Below, piece by piece: positions 1 through 12,218 of a stretch of DNA of 64,000 bases. Numbering within the stretch: the first letter of the stretch is position 1; each line of letters starts with the position of its first letter. Source of the DNA: Podospora comata (lineage: Eukaryota; Ascomycota; Sordariomycetes; Sordariales; Podosporaceae); the NCBI GenBank assembly GCA_017354895.1, contig CP071494.1, positions 3,844,001-3,908,000 of the forward strand, in the 5' to 3' direction. The notes under the pieces were generated by a model. The model was not told the DNA's origin, made no database searches, and worked only from the letters and a program-made list of their open reading frames with translations. Both the position numbers and the translations under genes were made by a program.

Positions 1-141
1 TTCAACAACGGCATTGACATTGTTGTTGTGCTTTCTCAGGGCCCTGATCAGCATCAAATTGTCCGGAAAGACAATCCCAGTTTCTGTCGCCATCTTATGA
101 GCCTCCTGCTCCTTATTCGTGAGCACGGATTCGTCCGCCAT
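1..141 (-). CDS. N-terminal fragment of an unidentified protein (UBA-like helix pattern)
   Basis: Read leftward from an ATG at 141, the frame stays open for 47 codons to the window edge, so only the N-terminus is visible. It begins MADESVLTNKEQEAHKMATE and continues with TGIVFPDNLMLIRALRKHNN. The spacing of hydrophobic residues and the NNNVNAVVE ending resemble the helix pattern of UBA or UBA-like ubiquitin-binding domains. I cannot name the family. The ATG follows a stretch with no continuing frame upstream, and the codons look normal for this genome. The assignment as a real gene is fairly safe; the ubiquitin link is only an inference from pattern. Confidence 0.5.
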   Translation of the reverse strand, partial: MADESVLTNKEQEAHKMATETGIVFPDNLMLIRALRKHNNNVNAVVE

Positions 142-1227
142 GGTGTCCCCGGCTTCCAGTTATCGTTGTGTAGTGTTGCCGCAATCACGCCCCCCGTCAG
201 GTGGTATGTTCGAGAGAGCCAAAGTTGATCTGTTCAAGCTTCCATCGAAAGCGGGCGGTGGATACTCCTAGAGGGCGAGCTGAAGGGCCCAGGGGTGAGA
301 GCCACTGCAGAAAGCGGTGCGTTCGTAGTCCGATGGCCGAAAGTCTTTTGGGGTAAGCAATAATCCTGTAAAAGCTTCTGTCGTTTGTCAAAGTAGATGT
401 TATGAGCAAGCCCGTGGCCCATCGAATATTAGCAAAAGCGTGTTATGACAGAACCGATATTGAGTGTTGTTGGAAGCGAATGATTTCCGTGGCGGGGGGT
501 GACGCGGGTGGAGGGGTTAACTCGGAAGTTGCTGGGAGGCAAGACGGATGATCGCTTTCGGTCGTTTGTTGGCTGGAGGAAGTCGTCGGGTTTCTCTCAA
601 CTTTTCAAAGCAGTTGTAATCTGGTCAGGAGGTACAGAAGGTGGGATAGTCGCTGGAACCATACGACCCAATTTACAAGGAAGCTGCAGCGCATCTTTGG
701 TTTTGGGGGTGGGCAGCTGCTTGTCTCATGGTCTTGGCAGCCCATCTCAACGCACGGGCCATGACAATTCACCCCGCTATGGTGGTTTGGAGAATCAGTA
801 CGTTGACACAGAATATGTTTGCAACTGACAGGAGCTCGCGGTGTAATGTATAGTTTGCTCGTTATCTAGAGTCAATAAAACGATTAATATCTCCCGTATA
901 CTAGCTTTAGTATCACTCCTCGCTGTATTTCACACCAGACAAACAAAAGCTCTTCGCAATCCTGAACGCAGCCCATCTATTCTGCTTTCGCTCCCTGGCC
1001 TCCCATAAATAAATACGCCGTGCTTCCAACAAACATAAAACAACAAGCCAAGCATTGTGAAGGAACCTTCACCCAGTATTTCCTCCTTCCCCAGCCCATA
1101 AACGCCCATTCTCGATGTTCGAGGTGTTCCCCATGCAATGCACGCTAGACGGATGGGAGACCGAACCGATAGACAGAAGGAAAAGTGTAAAATGACCGTA
1201 AAGAACTCTCCCGCGATAAACTGTTGA
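142..1227. other. Intergenic: upstream of the edge gene, downstream of cdc34
   Basis: Upstream region of the leftward edge gene and downstream region of the leftward cdc34. A plus-strand open frame at 499-828 has no ATG start and no family resemblance. The 900-1227 part is the likely cdc34 3' UTR. I see no RNA gene or repeat. Confidence 0.5.
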
Positions 1228-2065
1228 TCACCGCTTCTTGGTCCCCGCGCCAGAAGCAACCTCATCCTCACTGCCATCATCATCACTGCCCTCCTCTTCC
1301 CCATCCCCCTCTTCATCATCCTCATCACCCTCAAAATCCTCCATCTCCTCGTCGCCGGTATCACTCCCTCCAAAGTCAAAATCCTCATCGCTTTCTTGCC
1401 AAAACCCGTCATCATTCTCCATCTTCGGCGGCGGCGCACTCTCAAAGCTCCTCGGCATCTCAAACCCCTCGGGCACCTTTGTCTTGGAGTACTCCACCGT
1501 CTCCTTCGCCTTCCTGTTATACTCCTCCCTCCGATCCCGATACATGACTCCCGCGTCGACATTAGCGGGGGAGCCAATCTCGGGATCGTCCAGCAGCAGC
1601 AACACCGATCTCAACACACTCTCCACACCATGCAGCGGTGTCCACCGCTCCGACGCCGACTCGCCAGACATGACATCCTCCCCGGGCGTGTGCAAGATCG
1701 AGATGCAGAGCTGGCCGTCGGGGTACACGTTGGGGTGGGTGATCGGGTTCAGGAAACGGAACTTGGGCGGGGAGTAAGGGTAATCTTCGCTAAACGACAT
1801 CTCGGCCTGGAGGTAGGCGCCGTTGAAAACCGAGTCGGAGTTGATCACCATGAGGGCGAACCTCCATTTCATGATGTTAATGTCTTCGTTCTATAGTTTG
1901 AGAGAAAAACGCAAACAGGTTAGCTTCGAGCCATGCTTTGTAGGGAGCAAGCATAGCAACAAGGAGACCTACATCGTCAAAATGAATCCACTTCTCCTGT
2001 CGCAAAGTCTTCATCTCCCCCAGGAGCCGCGTCTTCGCGGCCGTGGCCTTGCTCACTTTGGACAT
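1228..2065 (-). CDS. cdc34: Ubiquitin-conjugating enzyme E2, Cdc34/UBC3 type
   Basis: Two exons, 2065-1973 and 1890-1228, give 251 residues; the 82-nt intron runs from GTAGGT to TATAG. The UBC fold spans about residues 5-170, with the HPN motif at 83-85 and the catalytic cysteine C93 in GQLCISILH. The acidic active-site insert (PGEDVMSGESASERW) is diagnostic of the Cdc34 and Ubc7 classes. The strongly acidic C-terminal tail (about 195-240, runs of D and E) and the GFEMP element point to Cdc34. In yeast and animals this E2 works with SCF ubiquitin ligases to build K48 chains on Sic1-type cell-cycle inhibitors, and the acidic tail binds the cullin's basic canyon. The length is close to that of the human enzyme (236 aa). 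The start is the first ATG of a conserved-looking N-terminus (MSKVSKATAAKTRLL). Confidence 0.92.
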
Positions 2066-3368
2066 GTTGGGCGGTTTGGTTGGGGTGGGTGTGTGTGACT
2101 CGTAGAGGTAGGAAAACTATGGCCGAAAGTTGCAAAAACTCCAGTGACAGCGTCGGGAAATCCAGACCAAAGTTAACAAAAACAAGGGCTGTTTTGCCGC
2201 AAGAAAGAGCGTGGACGGAGAGACACGGGTGGTGGAAGTTGACAGTAGGGAGAATGCAGGTCAAAGATCAAGGCAGCTGATGGACAGGTTGTTTCAGGCT
2301 TTATTTAAGAAAGGCCTAAAGCCTGGCCCTGCTTGGATGGCTGGCGGGGGTGTATCAACCACACTGCGGCAGTGTGGGGAAGAGGGGCGTGCGAGGAAGC
2401 TTTTACTTGGGTCAGGGTGAACAGAAATACTCAACAAACACTTGTAAAGGGATGGGAAATTAAGCTCTAATCTAATCTAGTACTGAGATCCAGTGGCAGA
2501 TGCCTTCTTCATCTGAAGATCTGTCCGAGAAGAAAAATGCTGAGTTCAACAAGTCGTTCCGGCTCCCTGCCGCTCGCCGCATGTTGGCAGCCGACCACCA
2601 CGAACACCCAGGGCAGGCCTGGACACGGCCCACGCGCCCAAGTGCCGCCTCCATGGGTGCGATACCGCCCCGCCACACGCTGAGTTAAGCAACAGGGGGC
2701 TTCCGCCGGGGCTTGGGATTGGTCCCAGCGATCCCGAGCCGACTGCGAGCCCAGCCGTCAAGGTGTCACCGACACCAGACACCCCGTGACAGTGTTCCAT
2801 TGAGTGGTCAATGGAACTTCCATTCGCGTGCTTTGATCAGCTTCTGAAGGTTCTGAAAATTCAATGTAAGCCACATCATGCAGACAAGACGCGGAGAACT
2901 CTCACAGTACGCAGCCGGGCATGCCGGACGGAGTTCAGGTGGGAGCGTGTTAGCCAGTGGCTAAAGCCACTAAACCACCACCACTTTTTAGCTCCAGACC
3001 GCAAACACACTTCGGAATTGCTTCTTTGTGCGCAAATTTCATGTGAAACTTTCAGAGAACATATGTGGTATTACATTAAACCTTCATAACATCAACGCTG
3101 GGTATCAAACTCGATCTGCCTAAAACGCTAAACCTGACCACCTATGAGCCAACCCAAACAACCAAACCCTGCTCAAAGATATGCCGCCGACCTAGTATAG
3201 TATCGAAAGAAAGACTAAAAACCTTCCTTGGTGAGTTTACATACGTCGATGGTCCCGGGAGAATCTCCGCCCTCGATGACGAGAAAGAAAAGAGCTTAGC
3301 AACAACAGCTGGACCGATATATATCATAAGATAGAATGTGAAAACCGCCTTGGCCGCGGGGGAGCAAC
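2066..3368. other. Intergenic: cdc34 promoter and gcn2 3' flank
   Basis: About 1.3 kb without a supported gene. The cdc34 promoter lies at its left end and the gcn2 3' UTR at its right end. The middle (about 2470-2820) is GC-rich and carries a perfect inverted repeat, listed separately. Open frames here are short and resemble nothing I know. Confidence 0.5.
2794..2817. repeat. Perfect 10-bp inverted repeat
   Basis: GTTCCATTGA at 2794-2803 and its exact reverse complement TCAATGGAAC at 2808-2817 flank a 4-nt GTGG spacer. It could form a hairpin or bind a dimeric regulator. No gene or transposon end is recognisable nearby. Confidence 0.7.
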
Positions 3369-6300
3369 CTAGGCCCCCAGGTCGTAGTAGATGCACTTTC
3401 CAGTCCTAAAGTTGTAAACAAACGCATGCCCCGGCCCCTTCTTCGTCTCCCACTCCCACCGCCACCCCTTCAGCATCTCGTGGATCTCTCGTACATACTT
3501 CTTCTCTGCCGTGCCGACATTCTGTTCCACCTTCCGCCAGCTTTCGGCGTCGGCAATGTTGGTTGATTTGATCATGTCCATGACCGTGTCTGACGTCTCA
3601 ATGGCCGCTATTGGGCCCTCCAGGAAACCCTTGACTAGTCTAGAGGCACTGGTCTGCGCCTGTTCAACAACGGCGTGACGGTTGAACTTTTTGCTCTTGG
3701 TCTGCGCGACTAGAATGTGAACTTCCTGTTCGCGATCACCCTCGATAGCATTGGCCGAATCTACATGCGCGGCGGTTGGCATGCTCCGGGTTTTGGCAAG
3801 GACGCGAGAATCTCTCTCGCGAATCTCTGACTTGAGCCAGTTGAGGAGATCCGTGGCTGAGATATCGGCATCTGAAGCATCCTTTCGGCCCATAGACTTG
3901 ACCTTGACCATGTTATCCTGCTTGATAATAACGATCCAGCTATAAGATTCCTCTCGGTAGCTGGAAAGGAGGTCTTCTGGTGAGCGTGTGTCGCGGGCCA
4001 ACTCGGCACTGATGTTGTGAGCCCAAAGCATCTGCAAAAGCTCAATCCCAGAAGATCGAAGAACAGAGGGATCGAAACTGGCAATCAAAACGTCACACTA
4101 CTCAAGGTCAGCACCAAAGTATCTGTTTGGGAAAAATGACAACATACCCGTTTCATGCTGAAGATACCCTGCGATTCCTCTTCAGCAGCCTTCTTGAGGA
4201 AAGCCTTACCCGTAGCTTTGGGCACCTGTTTAGCCAACTGCTTCTCCCAGTTGAGGCTGAAGCCCACAGCGTGTCGCTCCTCAAACCTGCCGCCTATCTT
4301 TGGGCGATGTTCTTTGATCAGGTTGTCATAACGACCTCCTGCTGCAAAAACATCTTTGACTTTCTTATCATAGAGACATGAAAAGAGGATGCCTCCTCGA
4401 AAGAAGACTTCGTTGATGCTGCTCAGGGGCGCAATGTAGACCTTGTTGGACACACCGAACTTCTTGGTATATTCATAAACATCCTTCAAGTGAGCCAAAA
4501 TTGGCGACACCTTTTGCGAAAATTCGGAACCCTCAAACAGACCTCGTATCTTGGATATGGCCTTGCTCGGTGTGTCTCGAAAATCGAATCGCTGAAGCTC
4601 GTCCACACTGGTCGCCGAGATCCCAATCTCTGGCGATCTTAGCTCACTCCTGACCTTGAGCCAGGTGAAATTCCTAATATTGAGCTTGCTAAGAACGTCA
4701 GCAGCCGCCGGTCTGGCATTGATATCCACACCGCAGAACTCAAAGATCAGGTGTAGAAGGTCCGAGTGGCCAAGCTGGAAACATATCGGCGTGGAAGAGG
4801 TTGTGGGGAAGGCCGAGACAATTTCGTCCAAGACCTTGATCGCTTCGGCCTCTTTAAGAGCGAGATCTAGTGCGTCTGTGGTGACAATGTCAAAGTCTAC
4901 TTCTCCATAGACATCCGGTTGTCCACCATCGCGGCGATCTCGAAAGATATTCCCAAAGGCGTACGACCGCTGAATTACAGGCCCCTGGGTCACTCGGGCA
5001 AGAGAGCGAGCATTTCCCATGACCAAATCGAATGGCATTTGTAGAACCGTACCATTTTGATCCAGAAGACGAACAATATTTTGGTCATAGTAGTTCGACC
5101 GGGGATACAGACACGCTGTAGGAGTTTCAACAGCGCCGTGCCGCCGGAAGATCGAGACCAGTGTATCCTTCACGATATAACGGCGCATCAAGTCTGCTCC
5201 GCTCGGCGCGGTTGATCCCATATCCCAAGCATAATCCTTTGCCGGCTCAACCTGTCGACTGAACAACTCTTTGAGAACTTTCCCGTAATAAGGAGAGCTT
5301 GGATCAGCTATCCCTGCGAGAGCACGCCGTACGGCCTCGCTCTCCATCTGAACAGGCATCCTCCCACTCTTCAACAGTTCTGAGCTGGACGGACGATCTT
5401 TGGGATTGTGTGTGAGCAACGAAAGCAAGATGTCGGTATGGTTCTTATCAGCCGCCTTAAAGTCTGACGGAAGAACTGGCGGGTTATGTCGCACTTGCTC
5501 AAGCGTCATCGCACGTTGCATCCCAAGCATGGGAGGGTATGACATCTCGAAGAATATGACGCCCAGGGAGTACATCTGGGACGGTTAGCTGGTCTGTTGT
5601 GTAGTTTTGAGGAAATGAAGCTTACATCGACCTTGGCAGTATATGAGCCACTGCCTCCTGTTCTGACCTCCGGGGCAACATAAACAGCCGTGCCTATACT
5701 TCTTGTAAGATCACCGGCATCGATGTTGGCCATGTTCTTATCGACCGCTAACTGTCCACTTGTCGCCAACCCAAAGTCTCCAATCTTCACATTCTCAACC
5801 CCGTCTGGGCCAGCACTGATGAAGACATTCTCGGGTTTGAGGTCACGATGAACAATTGTTAGGCTGTGTATGTGAGCCAGCCCTTCCAGGATTTGGCGGA
5901 ACAGACGCCAAACTTCTTGATTTGAACTATACAAATTTCGAGTGATCAAATCACGCAAGGTCTGAGCACATTAGTTAGAAACTTAATCATGAACGAGATG
6001 AGGTAGAGGAAATTGAAGAGAAATGAGGACCTACCCGTTTTTCACAATATTCCATGGAAATATACATGACTGTACGAAAGGGGCGGCCACTTCCCCTTCT
6101 TTCTCCTCGAGCCGGAACAGGGAGATGCCTGGGTGCCCGTTCGCCTATGGTGGACGTATCCTCACCTGACTCCGATTCATCATCCTCATCACTGTCTTCT
6201 TCATCATCTTCTTCATCATCGTCGTCGTCGGAATCCTCCTCGCCAGAGTCATCCTCGAAAACCATGTCCGGGTGTCCGCTTGAAGACATGAAATCGAGAC

Positions 6301-8454
6301 CTCTGCTTTTGCTTTCAGCGAACTCGATGTTGATGCTTCTGGAGATTGGGGTATTGTTGGAACTGTCTTCACTGGAGACATCGTCGCTTTCAGATTGTCC
6401 AGAGCCATCAGAGTAGTCCATGGTTTCCTCGAGCCAAGTGTTGTAATATCGAACCACTGCAGGATGGTTCATCTGTGAGAGGAGCCTCACTTCCTTCAGC
6501 ATCTCAGACAAGGTCTCGTGCGACCTCTGCGTAATCTTCTTGATGGCATACAATCGCCCATCAATCATCTTGCGAGCGCGAACAACCTCGCCAAAACCGC
6601 CCTTTCCAAGGCGAGCCTCTTCGATATAGTCTTCTTGATATCGGGAGGTGACAGCAGTCCGATTCATCGAGTCATGCCGGAGTCTCCGTGGCAGCGATTT
6701 GGGTGCTGATAAGAGTGAACCGGAAACGACCGCAGAGTCGTTTTCCACCAGGATGGAGGCATTTGTGGCGAGAAACTCGCTAGAGCAAAGCTCAAAAGCA
6801 CGAGGCCGCTTCTTAGGGTCTGCTTTAAAGAACCTGGATACCAGCTCTTCTAAAGGGCTCGAAAGCGACAGGGAATCCATCAGAGCCGACGGGGAGTGGT
6901 ATTTTTCAGGAACGTTGAGGCCAAATACCATCTGCAAGAAGACTATTCCAAAATCCCAAATGTCTGTTTTCTGCGTGTACTGGGGTTTGGAGATTCCAGC
7001 AATCTCTGCGGGATACCAGTAGACAGACTTTGCTGCTCTGCTAGTGACTACTTTGACCATGCTCGTGGATATGCTGTGGAGTTCTTTCTGGAAGCCGCCG
7101 TCGGAGAGCTTGGGAACGATATCACCCGCCGGCGTTCTGCAAAGCAGAATATTGCCAGGGTGTATGTCCTGGTGAACAATCCCATTGCTGTGGAGATATG
7201 CCAGTGCATCGAGAAGATCCGTGGTCCAGATTCTGGCTTTGCTGATCTCGATCTGCCCCGCCAAGCTGAGGAGTTCATCGAGAGGTCCCTTGTCCGAGAA
7301 GGGCGTGAGTACACTGATGGTCCAGACCGTGGGACCGGACGAGTCAATGTCACTGACTGTGCGGTCGATCTTGAAGTTGATAAGCTCCAAAAGATTCTGG
7401 TGGTTTAGCTTCTTCAGTGACTCCAGCAGAGATTCCAAGGCTTGAAGCTGCTTCTTGAACTGAGCCGAGTCTTTGCCGTGCGACTTGATATCGACTTGCT
7501 TCAATGCAAGACTTGGACGAACATGCTTCGCGGCTAGTACCGGCTTGACTTTGTGCACTGTGGTCACCGGTCCCTCGCGCCAAACTGTTTTGCCAATGAC
7601 GGTCTGAAAATAGTGGGTATCGCCAGTGTGGTCCATCAAACTGCAAGCCTGATCAAACACAAGGGCGACGTTGGTCTCGGAGGGGTCCACTTGAGCTCGA
7701 TTGGGCGACATGTTGTGACTTCGGTTTTTCTTTCTCGACTCCTTCAACTTGTTGCGTTGGCGTTTGAGCTCCTCTTGGACCATGTCACCGAGGACTCGCT
7801 CTTCTTCCATGGTTTCCTCGAGTTTCTTTTGCTCCTGTTGCTCCTTCTGGTCCTGTGCCTGTTTTGCCAATTCCGCTTCATGGGCCGCCCTTTCCTCTTC
7901 CAGAGAAGGTAGCTCCAGACCTTGGGCCTTCTTCAAGGCGGCCTCGTCCAGGATATCGCGGATACCTTCCACAAGACGGTCGACCATGACCTCGTCATCC
8001 TTGGCCCATATTTTTGGCTGCGTCTCCACAAACTTTTGGATTTTGAACCTTGTTGATTCACGGAGATGACCATCATTTTTGAGGGTCAAGAGCGGTGGGG
8101 ATTTGGGATATGTGGCGACAAGAACAACAGAGAGCAGTACTGAAAAGTTGTCATCCGATACTGCTTTGATTCTAATATCAAATGCAGGTTCGGTTTTCTA
8201 AAAGATGTTAGTAACATGGCATCCAACCACATGCAGAGCTTTCGTACCTTCCACGCACCGTGAGGTGCCGAGTGTTGAATAAAATCCTCGCCGTAAATAG
8301 CTGCCAGGGCGATCACCTCATCGGCTTGTTTCTCTTGATACTGTGTCTTAACCGCTGGCTGAGCTGGGCCAGGGCCTTTAAGCCCAGGGAAACTCTCAGT
8401 TCCATTCTTCTTGGTTTGAGGAGGGGCCTTCTTTTGACCGCCTTTTCCCGCCAT
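3369..8454 (-). CDS. gcn2: eIF2-alpha kinase Gcn2 (cpc-3 in Neurospora)
   Basis: Five exons (8454-8248, 8197-6035, 5961-5626, 5575-4148, 4097-3369) give 1620 residues, close to yeast Gcn2 (1659). Domains in order: RWD, about 37-150, which binds Gcn1; a charged helical linker; a pseudokinase with degenerate HQD (411-413) and DGG (435-437); and the active kinase, with GKGGFG at 600-605, lysine K622, HRD at 828-830, DFG at 852-854 and activation-loop threonines T876 and T881 matching yeast T882 and T887. Then follow a HisRS-like domain, about 990-1380, that senses uncharged tRNA, and the C-terminal ribosome/dimerisation domain. A very acidic insert (about 715-745) sits between the kinase lobes. 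It phosphorylates eIF2-alpha during amino-acid starvation and so derepresses the Gcn4/CPC1 regulon. The last acceptor must follow TAG at 4098 to avoid a stop, giving the conserved RCDVLIASF. Confidence 0.96.
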
Positions 8455-9125
8455 AGCGGATTGCTAAATGTGGTGGTGACGAGTTGGTGTGAGGTGAGGA
8501 TGAGAGCGTGACTAATATCAACCAGTGGGGGACGGTTGGGCGCTGGGAGATGTTGGATATGAAACTGGATTCTCGATAAAGGTCCGAGAATATAAGACTG
8601 CACAGCCAGGTACGGCTGTGAAGACTTTAATGAGTTGCGTCCATCCTCGGAGCAATTCAGACGAAGCAGTAATGTGAGATAGGTAGAGATGAGGGCTGAG
8701 ATGTGACTGTGTGTAGTGCCTGGCGGGGTATTTGCACTGTCCAGATGCCCCAAGGGTCACTGAAGCTGGGATGGCATTGGAGACAATCATAGTGACCCAC
8801 CATTCAGCTTCACAGTGGAGCTGAAGCCTTGGCACGAAGCTTCGAGCAGCCCCGCCAACCCCACTTCCAACGCCCTGGACGCGCTGCGGGACGCGGTAGG
8901 ACCCTTGCTAGTGCTACGACTGGCCGGCCGCTGGCAACCACGATTCTCTTCTGGTTCCGGCAGTCAAGTAAACACAACAGTTTGACTGCCGACAGCACAC
9001 TTTGGGTGGCAGCCCACCACGACCTCGAGAGACGACTGATCGGTTGATTGACTGACTTGGATAACGCCAACTGTGGAACTGACCACAGATTCAGTTAGCT
9101 GCGCGATCACAGCGCCCGAATCACC
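8455..9125. promoter_or_regulatory. Shared head-to-head promoter region of gcn2 and cut12
   Basis: The start codons of gcn2 (leftward) and cut12 (rightward) are 671 bp apart, so both promoters must lie here. I see no convincing TATA box. Open frames on both strands are short and lack family features. Confidence 0.5.
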
Positions 9126-11492
9126 ATGATCAGCTGGGCGCTCAAGCGCAACAACAATAAGGACGCTGACACCGCGCGCGACGCGACCGGCGGGGGTACG
9201 AGATCCCACTCCCGCAGAACCTCAAGAAAGTTTTTAGGGCACCGAACTCAGACAAATGCAGATGATACAATCCAGCTGGACATGCCCGACACGCCAGCGC
9301 CGGTATTTGCTGTGCGCGCGTTGAAGACAGCCATCTTCGGGACCCCCGCAGCCCGCGCCGACCGCCGAGCCTCGAGACTGACGGCAGCAAACAACAAGTC
9401 CGCACCCGTAAAACCCGATGTCGTTTCTGTCCCCGAAAAGTCGCCTGCGAAACCACCCGGCATTCTTCTAACCCCAGGCACTGGCGCCGCCCGTCGAAAA
9501 CGAGTGTCTTTTGGCCATGACGTCAAGCAAGGCTCAGGAGGACCGGCGAGATCGAGCAACGGCGAACTTGACGATCCGAGTTCATGGGCTGGCAGGCCTG
9601 CGGATACCCCGATTCCGAAAGCGAAGACGAAATTGCAGCAGACTTTGGAAAACGCACGGCGTAAAAAGGCCGAGGAGACCACCACCGAGGTCAGGGACTT
9701 TGCCTCCCACGACAACGAACAGGAGGGGGCTTGGGAAGAGGTGGACGATGATTATGATGAGTCGGACTACGAGGCCGACATCACGACCGATCTGAACGAG
9801 CCTCACTCCAGGTCTGGTCAGTACTGGAAGTCCTACTTTGAAACCTACCACGCCGATGCAAAGGCCGAGATGGAGAAATTGGTTAAGTACAAGCAGCTCG
9901 CAAAGTCTTATGCGAAGATGAAGGACACGGAAGCCGACGAACTGAAGCAAAACCTGAGGGAGGAACAGGAGAAGGTCCAGCAAATGGAGGAGAAGCTGGC
10001 TGAGATGGGTAGGCAGGTGGCTGCCAAGACTCAACGGAACGGAGGGCAAGCCGATATGCAGTTGGTAGATGAGCTGAACAAGCAGACGGCACTCGCACGG
10101 GAGTACAAGCTTCAGGTTGAAGAGCTGGAAGATTTGCTTCATGATGAGATGAGCGAGGACGAGCCAAAGGGCGCACGACAACGCCGCGTTGCCTCTCCAC
10201 GGACCCACCGGACCCTTATGGAAGCCCAGCGGGAACTGAGAAAAGCGAGGTCACAGCTAAGGGAGATGGATAGTCTGCGGGAAGAGCGGGATAAACTGCG
10301 TTCCGACTTGAAGTTCGCCGAGCAAAGGTCCACCAAGCTTGCTGACGAGAACAAGAAGCTGTCTGGGGAGTTGTCTAAGAGCAGCACCAAGATTCAGGAC
10401 CTGGAGAAGAACCTTAGCGAATCAAAGGCCTCGTTCGATAAGTTGAAGGAGGACGCCAAAAACCGGTTCAGGGAGGCCCGGGAGGTGTTGGAGACCAAGA
10501 ACAAGAAGATTTCCGAACTCCAAGACCAGATCGCCTCCCTCAAGAAGGACCCCACCGAGACCAAACGAGCCACCTGCGCAACTCGAGGTCTGAGTCTAGA
10601 CGAAAAGTCCAAACCCACCGCTAACCGCCCAGCAGCATCATTACAATCCCTCGAAACAGCAGAAGAAGACCACACTCGTCTTTTGCGAGAGCTTAAAGAA
10701 CTGAAAAGAGCCAGCCTCCAAACAGCCACCACCACAACTACCACGCGAGATAAGAACCGCCCCAGTGTAGACGGGTATAAATACACCTCGACAACCGACG
10801 ACCTCCAAACCCTCGCCACCTCCCGCGCCCTCCGCGATAGAATCGAGAACGAATTCGGCGTCGGGAAAAAGTCTCAACTCTCCTTCCCCACTCCCGCGGG
10901 TAACATCCTCATCGACCGCGCCAACCTCCCCGACAGCCCCTCCCCCAATCCGAGGTCTGTCCCCTCCTCAAAGGAAGATGTCATCTCCCGATCACCAAGC
11001 AGAGGCTCATCCCGCCCACGAACATCACGGATATCCATCTCGAGAGAAAACCTCAGGTCGAAAAGCAGCACCGACACCAACGAGTCCGAAAAGCGCCTCA
11101 CCAACGGCAGCCGCACCTCCCTCGTGCAGCCCCGGAAGAAATTCCCTCCTCCTACCCCCGCTGCTGCGGTGCGGTCGCTCCCTACGTTGGATGTCACCGA
11201 GGACTTGACGCAAGACCCAGAAGCAGCAGGGGGGATCGACCTCGTGACGGGGAAATTTGCCCGGCTGGGTGGTGGTGGTGGCGGTGGAGGTGCTGACAAG
11301 CGGCAGGATCCAAACAGTAGCGCTGTCTGGAGCACCATGAACGCGTCACAGCTTGCAATGCCGGCGGATCGAAAGGCGGCGGCTATTGCGCGGCTGCAGA
11401 GGAAGAAGGCGGCGAGGTTGCAGATGGAGAGAATCAATGGCGGGGATGGGAGGACAGGGACGAGGAATAAGGAGAATTTGAGGCCTTATTAA
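9126..11492 (+). CDS. cut12: Spindle-pole-body protein, Cut12 family
   Basis: Single exon, 788 residues, starting at the first ATG. The N-terminal block (about 50-135) carries the fungal Cut12 signature GILLTPGTGAARRKRVSFG. This contains a canonical RVxF-type PP1 docking site, RVSF, at residues 126-129. An acidic patch (about 195-225) is followed by a long coiled coil (about 240-480, heptads rich in E, K, L and Q). The C-terminal third is low-complexity and Ser/Pro-rich, with a Gly run encoded by GGT repeats near 11265-11290. It ends in a basic helix. Fission-yeast Cut12 anchors Polo kinase regulation to the spindle pole body and binds PP1 through such a motif; the same role is inferred here. 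It runs head-to-head with gcn2. Confidence 0.82.
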   Translation: MISWALKRNNNKDADTARDATGGGTRSHSRRTSRKFLGHRTQTNADDTIQLDMPDTPAPVFAVRALKTAIFGTPAARADRRASRLTAANNKSAPVKPDVVSVPEKSPAKPPGILLTPGTGAARRKRVSFGHDVKQGSGGPARSSNGELDDPSSWAGRPADTPIPKAKTKLQQTLENARRKKAEETTTEVRDFASHDNEQEGAWEEVDDDYDESDYEADITTDLNEPHSRSGQYWKSYFETYHADAKAEMEKLVKYKQLAKSYAKMKDTEADELKQNLREEQEKVQQMEEKLAEMGRQVAAKTQRNGGQADMQLVDELNKQTALAREYKLQVEELEDLLHDEMSEDEPKGARQRRVASPRTHRTLMEAQRELRKARSQLREMDSLREERDKLRSDLKFAEQRSTKLADENKKLSGELSKSSTKIQDLEKNLSESKASFDKLKEDAKNRFREAREVLETKNKKISELQDQIASLKKDPTETKRATCATRGLSLDEKSKPTANRPAASLQSLETAEEDHTRLLRELKELKRASLQTATTTTTTRDKNRPSVDGYKYTSTTDDLQTLATSRALRDRIENEFGVGKKSQLSFPTPAGNILIDRANLPDSPSPNPRSVPSSKEDVISRSPSRGSSRPRTSRISISRENLRSKSSTDTNESEKRLTNGSRTSLVQPRKKFPPPTPAAAVRSLPTLDVTEDLTQDPEAAGGIDLVTGKFARLGGGGGGGGADKRQDPNSSAVWSTMNASQLAMPADRKAAAIARLQRKKAARLQMERINGGDGRTGTRNKENLRPY

Positions 11493-12218
11493 GGGTGTCG
11501 TTGAGGGTAATGGATATATGATGGATGGGGAGGGTGATAGACATTGTTTATTCTTTGTGAGCATGGCAACAACATAAAGGGGTGGGAGCAGGCATCATGG
11601 GGACATAATTCGGGACTCTGGATGGGATTGATTGATTTGATATATCATGGCGGCGGTGTTTCATTTGTAAAGGCTGTTGGTATATTTATTTGTATAAAGG
11701 CATGTCAGGTTTGCAGGAGAGAGCAACTGCTGGTTACGTTGTTTTACCATTCTTGATAGGGATTTCTCTGCTATACTCAATACCTGCAAACATTATCATT
11801 TACACTCATCTCCGTTATTGCCTTATCAAAATATACCATTGATTACAGTGATAATAATTATATGTATATCTCTTCTCAAATATGACCCTTCTTCTCCCTG
11901 TCTGCCCTCTCTGGCTGGCCATACACAAGAGCCACAAGCTGCTCCAGTCCTTCTCCGCAAACCCTATGGTATACAATCCCCCTCTCTTCATCCCATCATG
12001 TTGCCAAGTTCCCCCAAATACCCTACATCTTTTGGTATCACGTTAACACAAAATGCAATGCTTTGTAAACCCCCGACCATGTAAGGACCAAGCAACCCAA
12101 AAACGAGATCACTTGACCCTCCCTTTTCGGCTTTCCCCCAGTCCGCTCGGAGCGCACAAAACAATCCCATACCAATACCCAAATCCCAGAACCGATCGTA
12201 AAATCCAGTATCAACGCC
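11493..12218. other. Intergenic: convergent 3' flanks of cut12 and the USP gene
   Basis: Tail-to-tail spacer of about 730 bp, AT-rich in the middle, holding both 3' UTRs. No gene, RNA or repeat is seen. Confidence 0.5.

Noticed and set aside
499-828. Plus-strand open frame of 109 codons
   Set aside because: It starts at GTG, has no recognisable domain, and lies where the flank of cdc34 and the promoter of the edge gene are expected.
930-1577. Minus-strand frame of 215 codons overlapping cdc34
   Set aside because: Arg/Met-rich sequence generated by the acidic GAN-rich tail of Cdc34 read in another frame.
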